A stretch of 64,000 bases of DNA from Taeniopygia guttata (Eukaryota; Chordata; Aves; Passeriformes; Estrildidae): contig NC_133050.1 of the NCBI RefSeq assembly GCF_048771995.1, positions 4,228,501-4,292,500 of the forward strand. Direction: 5' to 3'. Below, in pieces: positions 20,441 to 30,649 of this stretch. The notes under the pieces were generated by a model, which did no database searches, was not told the origin of the DNA, and saw only the letters and a program-made list of their open reading frames with translations. The stretch's first letter is position 1, and each line of letters begins with the position of its first letter. The position numbers and the translations under genes are program-made.

Positions 20441-21500
20441 TTTCAGCTACCTGAGGAAGAGAAGGCTCCGCTCAGACTGTGGCTTTCCTTTTTCTGGAAC
20501 TGTTTAACCCAGCTCTGGACAGAACACCCAGAAAAACACCGGCAGCTCACACCTGTGGCCCACCGAGGTCTGGGACCCTGCATTCCAGGGCCAGAGGGAC
20601 TGAGAAGAGACCGAGTGAGCCAACTACAACCCACAAAAAGGACTTTCTGAATTGCCATCTCTTCAGAACTGAGAGGGGTTTTATTTCATAATTTTCATGC
20701 TTGTGAATACTTTACTTGATAAATAAACTGGTTTTTTTCATTTTTCTCCAGGGAAGTCTTCTTCTGAAATAGTAGGGGGAGGGGCCACTTGAACTTGATT
20801 TGTAGACGGACTCCTTTTGGAGGTTTCCTCACAACATTTGCCCTAAACCAGGACAAACAGTAACAATTGTGCCACTTCACCAGTGGCACAACTCCCCAGA
20901 CCCCCCAGGAAAAGAAAGGACATGTAACGTTCTCCAAACATTTGGCCTGCTTTGCTGCAAAATACATGCTGCACACACAGTGCAGTGTGGAAAGCCAAGA
21001 GAAGCTGCAGTAGGTGGCAAATCTTGGGACAGAAGCTCGACCTTGTTCTCCATGAGAGGTTCTTGACAAGAGCAGACAGGAGAAGATTCCTGGAAAAGTG
21101 CAACAGCTTTCCAGAAGTGAAATGAAGATGAAAGAAACTATCAAAAATGTTTTCCTCTTTATTTCTATGCTCCCCTCTTCCATGTTGCACGACTTCTCCA
21201 TGATGTGAATTCCAACTGAATCTCACCTCTAAGATGGGTCACTTAGCAAGTTATAAACACTCTAAAATACCATGAGCTACACACAGTTTTCCTTCCCCTG
21301 TTTTTACTGGAAAGCAACGCTGGAGACATAAGTGCAGTGCTTGGGTCACGTATGAATCCTACACCAAGGGAATGTGCCCCAATAGTGTTTGAACCTCAGC
21401 AAGGACAATGCACAGCAGCGACACAGCGGAGGGGATTTCTCTGCCAGTGTGCAGGAGTCAGGACTCTGGATCTGGGCTCAACACTGCAAAGTTCCCGTGT
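20441..21500. other. Intergenic, retroelement-like, no gene recognised
   Basis: AT-moderate sequence with an AATAAA at 20722-20727 followed by a purine-rich GTAGGGGGAGGGGCC block (about 20770-20787), which could be the decayed end of an LTR element. Termini could not be fixed, so no element is named. The GC content rises from about 21480 toward the PIM-like exon 1. Confidence 0.3.
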
Positions 21501-22330
21501 TTGGACAGAGGAAGGGGCTGTCCCCGGGGCGCGTGGGGCTCGGCCGTGGGGCGAGCGGGGAACGGACACGCGGACAAACGGCCTCGGTGCTTCAGTTGCA
21601 GAGGCAGCAGCGGCGGCGGCGGCAGCAGCGGCGGCAGCAGCGGCAGCAAAAGCAGTTTTTCTCTTCTTTCTCTTTCTCTTCTTTCTCTCCGGCTGTGGGA
21701 CACCTTCCTCTCGGTGTCCGTCACCCGCTGTCCCTCCCCTCTCCCCGCCTCCTTCTCCCCCATGCCGGGCCGGGCCATGCCCCCGGCCCGCCCCCGGCCC
21801 CGGGCGGGGCTGCCCCGTCCCCGCCCCCGCCCGCCCCGCCGCGGTCTCGCCTCCGCCCGGCTCTGGGCGTGCTGGCGGTGGCGCTGCTGGGCGGGCATCA
21901 GTGCCTGGGGCTGGGCCCTTTGGCTCCGCCTGGCCCGAGCCCGGCCCCGGCCCCGGCGCAGGCTCCGGCTCCTCCCGGGCCCCGCGGAGGACACACGCGG
22001 CACGGCCGCTGCCGCCTCCGCCGCGGCTTCCCCGGCCCGAGCTCCGCCGCTCAGCAGCGCGGCCGCCGGCCCCGAGCCTCCCGTGTCCCGTTCCCGAGAC
22101 CGAAGGCCTGGGGATGGCCGGCCCGGGGCGGTTGAGGGGCGCTCAGGGGCCGCTCCTGGCCCCGGGCCGAGCGCTGACAGCCGCGTCCCGCCCGCAGGGA
22201 AGGCGCAGGAGGCGCTGCAGCAGCGCTACCGAGTGGGTTCGCTGCTGGGGCGCGGCGGCTTCGGCAGCGTCTTCGCAGCCATGCGGCTCTCGGACGGTGC
22301 CCCGGTGAGCAGCGGGGCCGGCGGCGGGCG
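21500..22330. promoter_or_regulatory. CpG-island-like, GC-rich 5' region of the PIM-like gene
   Basis: CpG density is very high across this segment, including a (GCN)n run at about 21599-21655. It overlaps the predicted first exon and the exon carrying the ATP-binding loop. This is the expected character of a housekeeping-type promoter. No TATA box is evident. Confidence 0.55.
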
Positions 22331-24413
22331 CAGGAGGAGGAGGAGGAGGAGGAGGCGGAGGAGGAGGAGGAGGAGGAGGAGGATGGAGGAGGATGGAGGA
22401 GGAAGAGAAGGAGGAGGAAGAGAAGGAGGAGGAGGAGACGGAGGGGGAGGAAGAGAAGGAGGAGGAGGAGGAGGCGGAGGAGGAGGAAGAGAAGGAGGAG
22501 GAGGAGGTGGCGGAGGAGGAGGAGGAGAAGGGAGGAGGAGGATGGGGCTCGGCAGGGCGGGCGGCGAGCTGAACCCGGTGGTGCCTTTGGTTTGCAGGTG
22601 GCCATCAAAAGGGTGCCACGGAACCGTGTCCGGCACTGGGACGAGCTGGTGAGTGAGCGGGGCCAGCGGGAACAGCCGGGCTGTGCCGGGCGGGGATGAG
22701 GTGAGGCCCGGCATGGGGGAAGCCACCAGGACCCCTCGATGGGGAGCGGGCATGGGGCCAGCGCAGGGCGCAGAGCATCCCGGGCTGGCTGAGGGGTTCC
22801 CCAGCCCTGGCAGGACATCAGTCCCACTGGTGGCACCGTGGTCCTCCCGCAGCCCGACGGCACCAGCGCACCTCTGGAGATCGTGCTGCTGGACAAGGTG
22901 TCCACTGGCTTCTCTGGTGTGGTCCAGCTACTGGAGTGGCTTGAGCTCCCCAACAACATCGTGATGGTGCTGGAGCGGCCGGAGCGGTCTCAGGACCTCC
23001 TGCATTTCATTCGGGCACGGAGGTTCCTGTCTGAAGAGGTGGCACGGCAGCTGTTCCGCCAGGTGCTGGAGGCCGTGCGGCACTGCACCAGCCAAGGGGT
23101 CCTGCACCGCGACATCAAACCAGAGAACATCCTGGTTGACCTGGCCACTGGCCAGGCAAAATTGATCGACTTTGGCTGCGGCACCTACCTGCAAGACACA
23201 GCCTACACTCACTTTGCAGGTGAGCCCGGGCAGGGGTGTGCTCCCGGTCCCGCCATCTCATGGCCCAGCATCTCACAGGCCAAGCTGGGTGTGGCAGCGA
23301 GGATTCTCCCTTTTGCTGCCAGTCAGGGTACTGAGCCTTCCCCTGAGTTGCTTTTGAGCGGGGCTGGGTGGGGAGGCATCTTCCAGCCCCACTGGCAGCC
23401 TTTGCCCACCACTCTGCCTGGGGCTGGGGTTGGAGGCAGCAGCAGCCAGCCCGACAAAAGCACCCGTGGGTGGGGGTAGCATAGGAGGGAGCCAGAACCA
23501 TTGCACCTGCCAGTTTGGTGTGCAGGTGAGAGGAAGGGCTTGGGCTGCTCCACTCACCTTGTTTGCCTTGGCTTCATAATATTTTTAGGGCACTGCAGAC
23601 AGGGAGGATAAGGAGATGATTTTTCCCCCAGCCCTGAGTGGGTTTTTGCTTTGCATATCATGGTCAGGCCTTGCCGGGGCTTCTGCTGCCCTCTTCCAAC
23701 ACCAGTGGCTTCTTGTCCAGCCCTGAGTTTGTACACATGTCCCAGGTGCTGGCGAGAGTGCAGCAGTTGCCCCGTGTGCCACTGGGGCGGCCCCTGCACA
23801 CCCAGGGATGCTGGGGCCAGGCTCTGGAAGCAGCAGCATCCCCCCGATGAACTCCATCTGTATTCCACAGGAACACTGTCATACAGCCCCCCAGAATGGA
23901 CCCACTAGGGCTGGTACCATGGCGAGGCAGCAACGATCTGGTCCCTGGGCATCCTGCTGCACCAGATGGTCTGCGGGCAGCACCCTTTCAGGAGGGGCCG
24001 GAAGATCAGCTGGGACCATCAGCTCTCGCTGCCACAGCGGCTCTCTCCAGGTGGATCCTCATCTCTGGCCACGGGGGAATACCAGTGCTGGGAGACAGCA
24101 GCAGCTTGTGAGCATCTCGCTCTGGCAGCCGCTGAGGAGGTGGCACATGTCCTGCTCTCCTGCTCTCCTCCACAACAGGGAATTGATGGGAAAGTTTAGG
24201 CACAGCTCTGAGCACAAAAGCAGCATGGCCTGGGCATGGGAAGAGTGGGGCAAAGCAGACAGGAGCCTTCTCTAGCTGACCGCTGGTTTCTGGTTTCTCT
24301 GCCCAGAGTGCCAAGATCTTATCAGGTGGTGTTTATCCATGCACTTCTTGGACAGACCTTCATTAGAAGACCTGTTCTATGATCCTTGGATACAGGATAT
24401 TCACCTGCCATAG
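21762..24413 (+). pseudogene. PIM-like serine/threonine kinase with an in-frame stop
   Basis: PIM kinases are constitutively active cytoplasmic Ser/Thr kinases. Exons: first coding part in 21762-22197 (limits uncertain), then 22198-22304, 22598-22648, 22853-23219, 23871-24050, 24307-24413; boundaries and phases match the vertebrate PIM1 plan. Seen: Gly-rich loop GRGGFGSVF, ATP lysine in VAIK, catalytic [11 protein letters not shown] in IDFGCG, and PPEW in place of APE. TAG at 23906-23908 follows PPEWTH, removing the rest of the C-lobe, although the downstream codons (WSLGILLHQMVCG, then RWCLSMHFLDRPSLEDLF) remain PIM-like and in frame up to TAG 24411-24413. The ATG at 21762 is tentative because the GC-rich frame has no clean exon 1 donor. 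A single-base sequencing error or polymorphism cannot be excluded; otherwise this is a recent pseudogene or a truncated kinase. Confidence 0.8.
22333..22545 (+). repeat. (GGA)n-type polypurine tract in a PIM-like intron
   Basis: About 210 bases of almost pure purine (AGG/GGA/GAA units with rare T or C) lie between the Gly-loop exon and the VAIK exon. It creates spurious Glu/Arg/Gly-rich open frames. Mirror-repeat purine tracts of this length can adopt triplex structures. Confidence 0.9.
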
Positions 24414-24687
24414 AAAAAGGGAGAGAGCCACATGCACACTTTGCTCCAGGGCCCTGGTAAGTTACAGGTCCACACATGCCCTGGCAATCAGAAGCAAGGA
24501 AACCCAGACTTTTTTCCCTGCCTGTATCAATGCACTGGGATTGTTGGGTGGGAACACTCAGCCTTGTGCTGGAGCTGAGCTGCTCTGCCCAGCACTGGTG
24601 GCTGCCATCCGAGCTGGTTTTGCTTGTCCTGCTTCCCTGACAGCTGGGGCCCTGGGCAGAACCCTGACAGCCTGGTCTGACCCCCAG

Positions 24688-25545
24688 GGAAGGAGAAGGA
24701 GCCCTTGGAGAAGCTGTACCAGGTGGGGCTGCTGCTGCTGCTGGAGACAGCGACGACAACATCAAGGATGACAACCTCTTCCTCAACCTGGCCACTGGCA
24801 GCTGAAGATGATGGACTTGTGGCACCGTCTTCAAAGCCAGGCTCCACAGCGAATTCGCAGATGAGTCCACAGCCGGGGAAATGCTCCCAGATTTGGGCAT
24901 TGCTCAGACTGGCTGGGAACAAAAGTTTCTCCTTTTGCTGGGGCAGATGCAACTTCAGTCGGCTGCCCAGCTGCTTTTTGGCAGGGCTGGGGGCGTGGGC
25001 TGGGGTGGATACAAGATGGGAGTTGGCTCCTGGCCCTGCCAACAGCCCCCAGCACCCAGCATGGCCTGGGCTGAGGCTGGGGCTGGGGCTGGGGCAGCCA
25101 GCCCGGCACAGAGAAACCCCCATGGCGGGAGCAGAGGTGGGACTCCAGAACCTGTGCAGGGACTGCTTTGCTTTGCAGGCAAGGAAGGGCTTGGGCTGCT
25201 CCACTGCCCTTGTTTGCTTTGGGATCACTGTTATTTTGGGGGGCAGTGCAGGAGGGAAGAGAGAAAGTGTGGCCTTCTCTCCCCCATGGGTGGGATTTTC
25301 CCTAGCATGTAGGGGTTGGGCCTTCCTCAGACCTCTGACAGAGATAAGAGTTTTTTTCTTGTTTCCCCTTGTCTCTAATCTCTTTTCAACAGTTTGTTGT
25401 TTGTTTTTCTAGAGGAAGCATTCTATGTAAGGTCCAGTCGGGATTGGGAAGTGCCTGGGAGCAGCTGCAGCGTGGATGGGCCGTGCCCTTGGAGAAGGCT
25501 GAGGACATCGTTTGGGACCAGCTTTTCTCCCAGCGGAGGATGGCG
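24688..25545 (+). pseudogene. Second, decayed PIM-like kinase relic
   Basis: After a CCCCCAG acceptor, GKEKEPLEKLYQVG matches the start of PIM exon 2. The frame then jumps directly to KDDNLFLNLATG, the catalytic-loop region, showing an internal deletion of most of the N-lobe. About 25475-25540 encodes a C-lobe-like piece (PLEKAEDIVWDQLFSQRR). Introns on either side resemble those of the upstream PIM-like gene (compare 23540-23640 with 25195-25265, and 24060-24306 with 25560-25834). It therefore arose by tandem duplication and has lost coding capacity. No final PIM exon is seen after 25834. Confidence 0.65.
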
Positions 25546-25845
25546 TGAGGTGAGTCCCCGTCTGCTTGGCATGGTGGGATCAGAGCTTTTGGGAGACAGC
25601 AACAAGCACAAGGAGGCTCCTGCTCTGGGCAGCTGCTGAGGGGCTGGATGTGCTGTGGCTGGCTGCAGGCTGGGAATGTCCTGCCCTCCTGCTCTGCTCC
25701 CAAAGGCAGCAGTGATGGGCAGCTCTGGGCACAGCTCTGGGCACGGCCAGCATGGCCTGGGCTCTGTGGGCAGCTGGGACAAGGGGACAGCAGCCTTCAG
25801 CTGACGGGCGCTTTCTGGTTTCTCTCCTTGCAGCCGGGCTCTGCG

Positions 25846-26990
25846 GGTGCTGAGGCTGCTCTGGGCTCTGCCAGGGCTCTGCTGGGCTCTGCCCCGGGCA
25901 CAGCTGGGCTGGCTCTGCCCTCACATTGCTCTGACAGCTTTGCATCAGACGAGCCCGTTGGAGCACAGTGCCTGAGCTTTCTGGTTTGGCAGGTGAGTGA
26001 GACTCCCCTGCAGGCCAGGAGATTGCAGCTGGGGACACACATCCAATTGGCAAGGACCCAAACTCCCCATAGTCCCAGCTGAACCCCTGGATCTCCGCAG
26101 GAACGCCTGGATCTCCACTATTCATTCTTCATTTCTTTTTGGCTGGAAGTGTGCAGTTGCATCTTTTTCCTCCTCTAGAAGTGCCATGAATGGCCAAAGC
26201 TGGCAAGTGAGCCGTGTTCCTGAGGCAGTGCAGTCTGGAGCTGATGGATGGAGAATTGCCCTTCCCACTTCCAAACCAGAGCAAAAAGCCGTAAGTGGGA
26301 TTTTTCATCCGTAAGAAACCCCTGACAATTTCAGAGGGAATGTGCAGCTCATTCCCAGAGTGAGAAGGAAGGTCATCTTCTAAAGGATTTGGGGTTTGAC
26401 AGAGTTGAGATTCCCAGTCCTGCCTGGAGCTGGAAGGGCCCCAATCAATTTCCTATTGTTTCGACCACAATTTAAAAAAAAGAATGTTGGAAACAAACCC
26501 CAAAAACTGTAAAAAAGGCTGTTGAGGTCAGTAAGATGGATCCATGCCATCAGCACATTTACAATGTAAATAAGTGAGTTCTCTTTTTAAAAAGATCATT
26601 TACCTCTTAATGCAAAGTTTCAGAAGTTGTTTCACTATCACTTGGATTTTATTTGTATCTTTTACAATTCATCTAATTGTATTTTTTTTCTTTTTCCTTT
26701 TTTTTTCTTTAAGCAGAGGTCCTGGCCCTCTTCCAGCCAAAAGGGAAAGGGCCCCACCAAGCCTTGTTACCCACAGACAACATGGTAAAGCTGAACACTA
26801 AAGGACCTTGGGGGCATTATTCTGGAATTAAAAAGTTGCCTGCTCCATGGACAACAGAATTATTGTTCCTAACCTGAATGACATTGAGCAAAAAGAATGA
26901 AGAACGGTGTCACTAAAGTACTACTGACGTTTGCCAAAACACCTCCAGAGTTTCACCAAGGGATCAGTCATCAAAATGTTTTGGAAATTT
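25846..26990. other. Intergenic, no gene recognised
   Basis: This is the tail of the PIM duplication unit followed by AT-richer sequence with a T-run at 26680-26712. No open frame shows a family signature. Confidence 0.4.
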
Positions 26991-26999
26991 AAAGACCAA

Positions 27000-27925
27000 G
27001 GTAGCCAAAGCACACAGTGTCACTAATTGCTGGGTATGGTCTCAGCTGAAGTTGGGAGGAATGGGGTTCCCTTGGAGGGCCCACCCTGTGGGGTGGCCAG
27101 AACTCTGTCAATGGGCTCAGCCTCGTAACGGAGTCAATGAAGGGACAGTTACAGAAACCTGTGCTGTGGGACACGGGAATACAACGATCCGTGTGACAGG
27201 ATTCACTCAGATTTCCGCTCAGGAGAAACCAAACCCTGTTACAGTTATAGAGGCTACAGTGTCAGAAGATTTCTGTGCTTTACCATCACTCCCAATGTCA
27301 GTAGAACTTGGGGTGCTGCAGCTGGTCAGTGTCAGTGTCACACCGCTCCCAGCTGCAGGGCCCCCATTTAGGGTCCTTCAGCAACGACCACACGGAAGAC
27401 TTAGGGCCCAGAGAACATTTTCCACCCAAAGAGTGCCTTGGGTTTCCGAAAGCAAAGGATTCTGGTTCACCCTGTGCCCCATGTGCGCTGCCCCATCCCG
27501 TGGAGTTGACATGAATGAGCTGAATGGATTATTAGAAGAGGTAGTAAATGATACTCTTAAAATGTCCAATAGCGCATTGGATTATTAGAAGAGGTAGTAA
27601 ATGATACTGTTGAAATGCCCATTAGCACAATCTATGAGCTCCAACAAACACAAATGGGGACTCCAGAGAACCGCATGGCCTTGGATTATCTGCTTGCTGG
27701 CCAAGGAGGAACCTGGGCTATCAGGGGACGGGGATGTTGCACTGCTAGCAGTGATGGGTTTGAAGGCCAACAAGCAGGAATCACCTTGACAGAAAGAGCA
27801 GTAGAAGAGTGGCAGAAGAAAATTCTTCTTGGTGGGATTGGCTTCATGGCTGCCAAATTAGAGGCTGCTGTGAAATGCATTGGTGGCAGGGCCTGTCATC
27901 ACTGCAGTGTGTGCACTTGGTGAGT
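27000..27925 (+). pseudogene. env: Relic retroviral env (older, separate from the ERV)
   Basis: In one frame the block TNCWVWS (27022-27042) resembles the SU CXXC motif with the second Cys replaced by Trp. After stops and a shift of frame, a heptad-like segment (about 27515-27660) leads to ENRMALDYLLAGQGG and then W-X6-CC (27670-27745), which is the TM immunosuppressive/CX6CC region with the first Cys replaced by Trp. A roughly 50-bp tandem duplication at 27525-27630 breaks the frame. Neither gag, pol nor primer site is seen nearby. It is a decayed env, not a working glycoprotein; the exact family is unknown. Confidence 0.6.
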
Positions 27926-28912
27926 TGCTGTGACACTTTGTGCTGGGAAGTGGAGTATTGAGACCTTTCTTAAAAGAGACAGTCTCAAGAAAAGAGAGGC
28001 ATTTGATAAATAACAGAGAATAGCAACTATTTAGGCATGTTTTAAAAGGAAGGTGAATAGCTCTGAGTAATGAACTTTAACTGCCCTTAATTGTAGAACA
28101 AGAGGAGATGCCTTTATGCCTAATACCTAAATCTAAGCTGTGTTACTGAAAGAATTGCTACAAAGGTTGTAGTTGATTGTAGGTCTCAGGACCGATCAAA
28201 GTACCAAGGCCTGAACAGGTTGTGATCAAGGCCTGAACAGGCCCTGAGGCAAAGCTCACCTCTAGATGAACCTTCCAAGCAAATGTTGTATTTGTATCCA
28301 CTCATTAAGGAAGCATGATTAACAACACGATCAATGCATGTGTTCCTTGATAAAACACGGATTTATCTTTCTGTATTTAGAAACAGACAAGGCCCCATCT
28401 GGCCTTGTTTGGGGGTGAAGGATCAAAGTCAACTCCCTTGGTTCCTCCTTCAGCCCTGGCCAGGCTTTGGGAGAAAGCAGTCAGGAGAATGAAAGCAGAT
28501 GTTCTCGCAGTGGCAGTGATGCCAGCTTGTTTGTTTAACAGTGTAAAAGCTGGGTCCTCTCACAGCTTTGGGGCTGGAGCCTCATTGCTTGCAGAGGTGG
28601 AGGCACCTGCAGGAATTCCCAGTGTCTGGGAGTGGCTCTCCAGTCCTTGGCTTCCCCCAGCTGATGTGTGGCTGTGGATGATGGTAAAGCCTGAGGCTAA
28701 CTGGTGATGGATCTTTCCTTAATCACTCCAGGCAATCTCTGGTAGCAATGACTGGATGCATTGCTGAGCGTCTTTTGTAATGCTTTGCTAATGATGATGT
28801 GCTTTGCTGAGCTTATCCTTTTGTAATTCTTTGCAGCTGTGCATGATATAAATGACACAATTCCTTCAGTTGGTGTCTGTGTCTTTGGTGCTGACCCTGC
28901 CCACTGGTGAGA
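27926..28912 (+). other. Possible LTR-derived sequence after the env relic
   Basis: Downstream of the env relic lies AT-rich sequence with a 15-bp direct repeat (CAAGGCCTGAACAGG at about 28206 and 28228) and a GATATAAATG box near 28847, ending near GGTGAGACA at 28912. Position and composition would fit an old 3' LTR, but no inverted ends or target-site duplication were identified. Confidence 0.25.
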
Positions 28913-29900
28913 CAGGGCCCCCTCCAGCCTAGAGTGTTACCTAGGAAGAGAAAAGCCATCACTCCAAATGTCCCCCCTTCCTCCTTGTTCCCCCCACTTT
29001 ATACCCTGAGCGTGATGCCCTATGGTCTGGGGTATCCCCGGGGTCAGTGGGGGTCACCTGTCCTGGCTGTGTCCCCTCCCAAGCTCCCCCGCAGCCCCAG
29101 CCCCTCTCCAGCGTGGCCAGAGGAGGGGCAGGCCAGGCTTTGGCTCAGTGGGAGCTCAGCAAGAACAAAAGCATCTCTGTGTGCCCAGCCCTGTGCTCAG
29201 CACCCGGCCCAGCAGCAGCGTCTAGTGAATGCTTGTGAATGGAGTCCTCCCTCCTTTGTCCAGGTGGTTTCAACATTGTGTTGCAATCCCTGTCGCTGGC
29301 TTGTGTGTTTTTAAAAACTTCTTAGAAGAGTATCTTAACAGTACATAACGATAAAATATATGACAATTTTATTTGCACGAATTGTCATATCCATATAGCA
29401 GCATCTTTTAATAATTTTGACTATGTTTAAATGAGATCACCAAGAGAGACTATAGCTCTGCACAGACATGTGCAGGCATGCCTAGGAATTTGGCTTGCCT
29501 GCAGTTTATCTGTCCCAGTTAAAGGCAGATGCAGCCTTTTGCTTCCATGGACATTGATGAGCTGGTAGATGTGCTAACAGGGAGAGAGCTCACACACAGC
29601 AACTGGTCCTGATCTAATCACACACATTCTTACAGTGCTGTTTGGCTCCAACTTGCCCAACTGCAGGAATATTTTCAGTTTTCCTTCCTACCTCCTTGGA
29701 CAGGGATCACCCAAGTTTGGGTAATCAAGCCGTTTGCAGTTTGCCACTTCTCCCCAGTCTGTGGCTAAAGAGGGGAATTACAGGATGGGAAAAGTGGCTT
29801 AGGCTGCAATTCTGCTTTGCAGATGAGAAGGAGCTTCCCTGGAGTACCTGCAAACATACTGGGAATGCTGGTGAGTGACTCAGAAAGCCCGGCAGGTACT
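28913..29900. other. Intergenic, no gene recognised
   Basis: Mixed composition, with short open frames lacking any family signature. Nothing further is supported. Confidence 0.4.
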
Positions 29901-29904
29901 GAAG

Positions 29905-30640
29905 CCTCCCTCCCTCCCTCCCTCCCTCCCTCCCTCCCTCCCTCCCTCCCTCCCTCCCTCATTCCCTTCCTCCCTCATTCCCTTCCTCCCTCTCTCCCTT
30001 CCTCCCTCCCTTCCTTCCTCCCTCCCTTCCTTCCTTCCTTCCTTCCTTCCTTCCTTCCTTCCTTCCTTCCTTCCTTCCTTCCTTCCTTCCTTCCTTCCTT
30101 CCTTCCTTCCTTCCTTCCTTCCTTCCTTCCTTCCTTCCTTCCTTCCTTCCTTCCTTCCTTCCTTCCTTCCTTCCTTCCTTCCTTCCTTCCTTCCTTCCTT
30201 CCTTCCTTCCTTCCTTCCTTCCTTCCTTCCTTCCTTCCTTCCTTCCTTCCTTCCTTCCTTCCTTCCTTCCTTCCTTCCTTCCTTCCTTCCTTCCTTCCTT
30301 CCTTCCTTCCTTCCTTCCTCCCTCCCTCCCTCCCTCCCTCCCTCCCTCCCTCCCTTCCTTCCCTCCCTTCCCTCCCTTTCTTTCTCTTTCTCTTTCTCTT
30401 TCTCTTTCTCTTTCTCTTTCTCTTTCTCTTTCTCTTTCTCTTTCTCTTTCTCTTTCTCTTTCTCTTTCTCTTTCTCTTTCTCTTTCTCTTTCTCTTTCTC
30501 TTTCTCTTTCTCTTTCCCTTTCCCTTTCCCTTTCCCTTTCCCTTTCCCTTTCCCTTTCCCTTTCCCTTTCCCTTTCCCTTTCCCTTTCTCATTCTCTTTC
30601 CTTCCCTTCCCTTTCTTTCCTTCTTTCCTTCCTTCTTTCC
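29905..30640 (+). repeat. 735-bp compound pyrimidine microsatellite
   Basis: Nearly pure C/T on the + strand in ordered blocks: (CCCT)n 29905-30015 with brief ATT interruptions, (CCTT)n to about 30318, (CCCT)n to about 30352, hexamer (TTTCTC)n about 30380-30513, hexamer (CCCTTT)n about 30513-30590, then a degenerate tail. It yields long artificial open frames (LPSF or SFSF, and KEGR on the other strand), which are not genes. Confidence 0.97.
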
Positions 30641-30649
30641 CCAGATAAA

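Noticed and set aside
21337-22308. Several long overlapping frames in the PIM 5' region
   Set aside because: GC-rich DNA lacks stop codons; only the frame continuing into GRGGFGSVF is supported.
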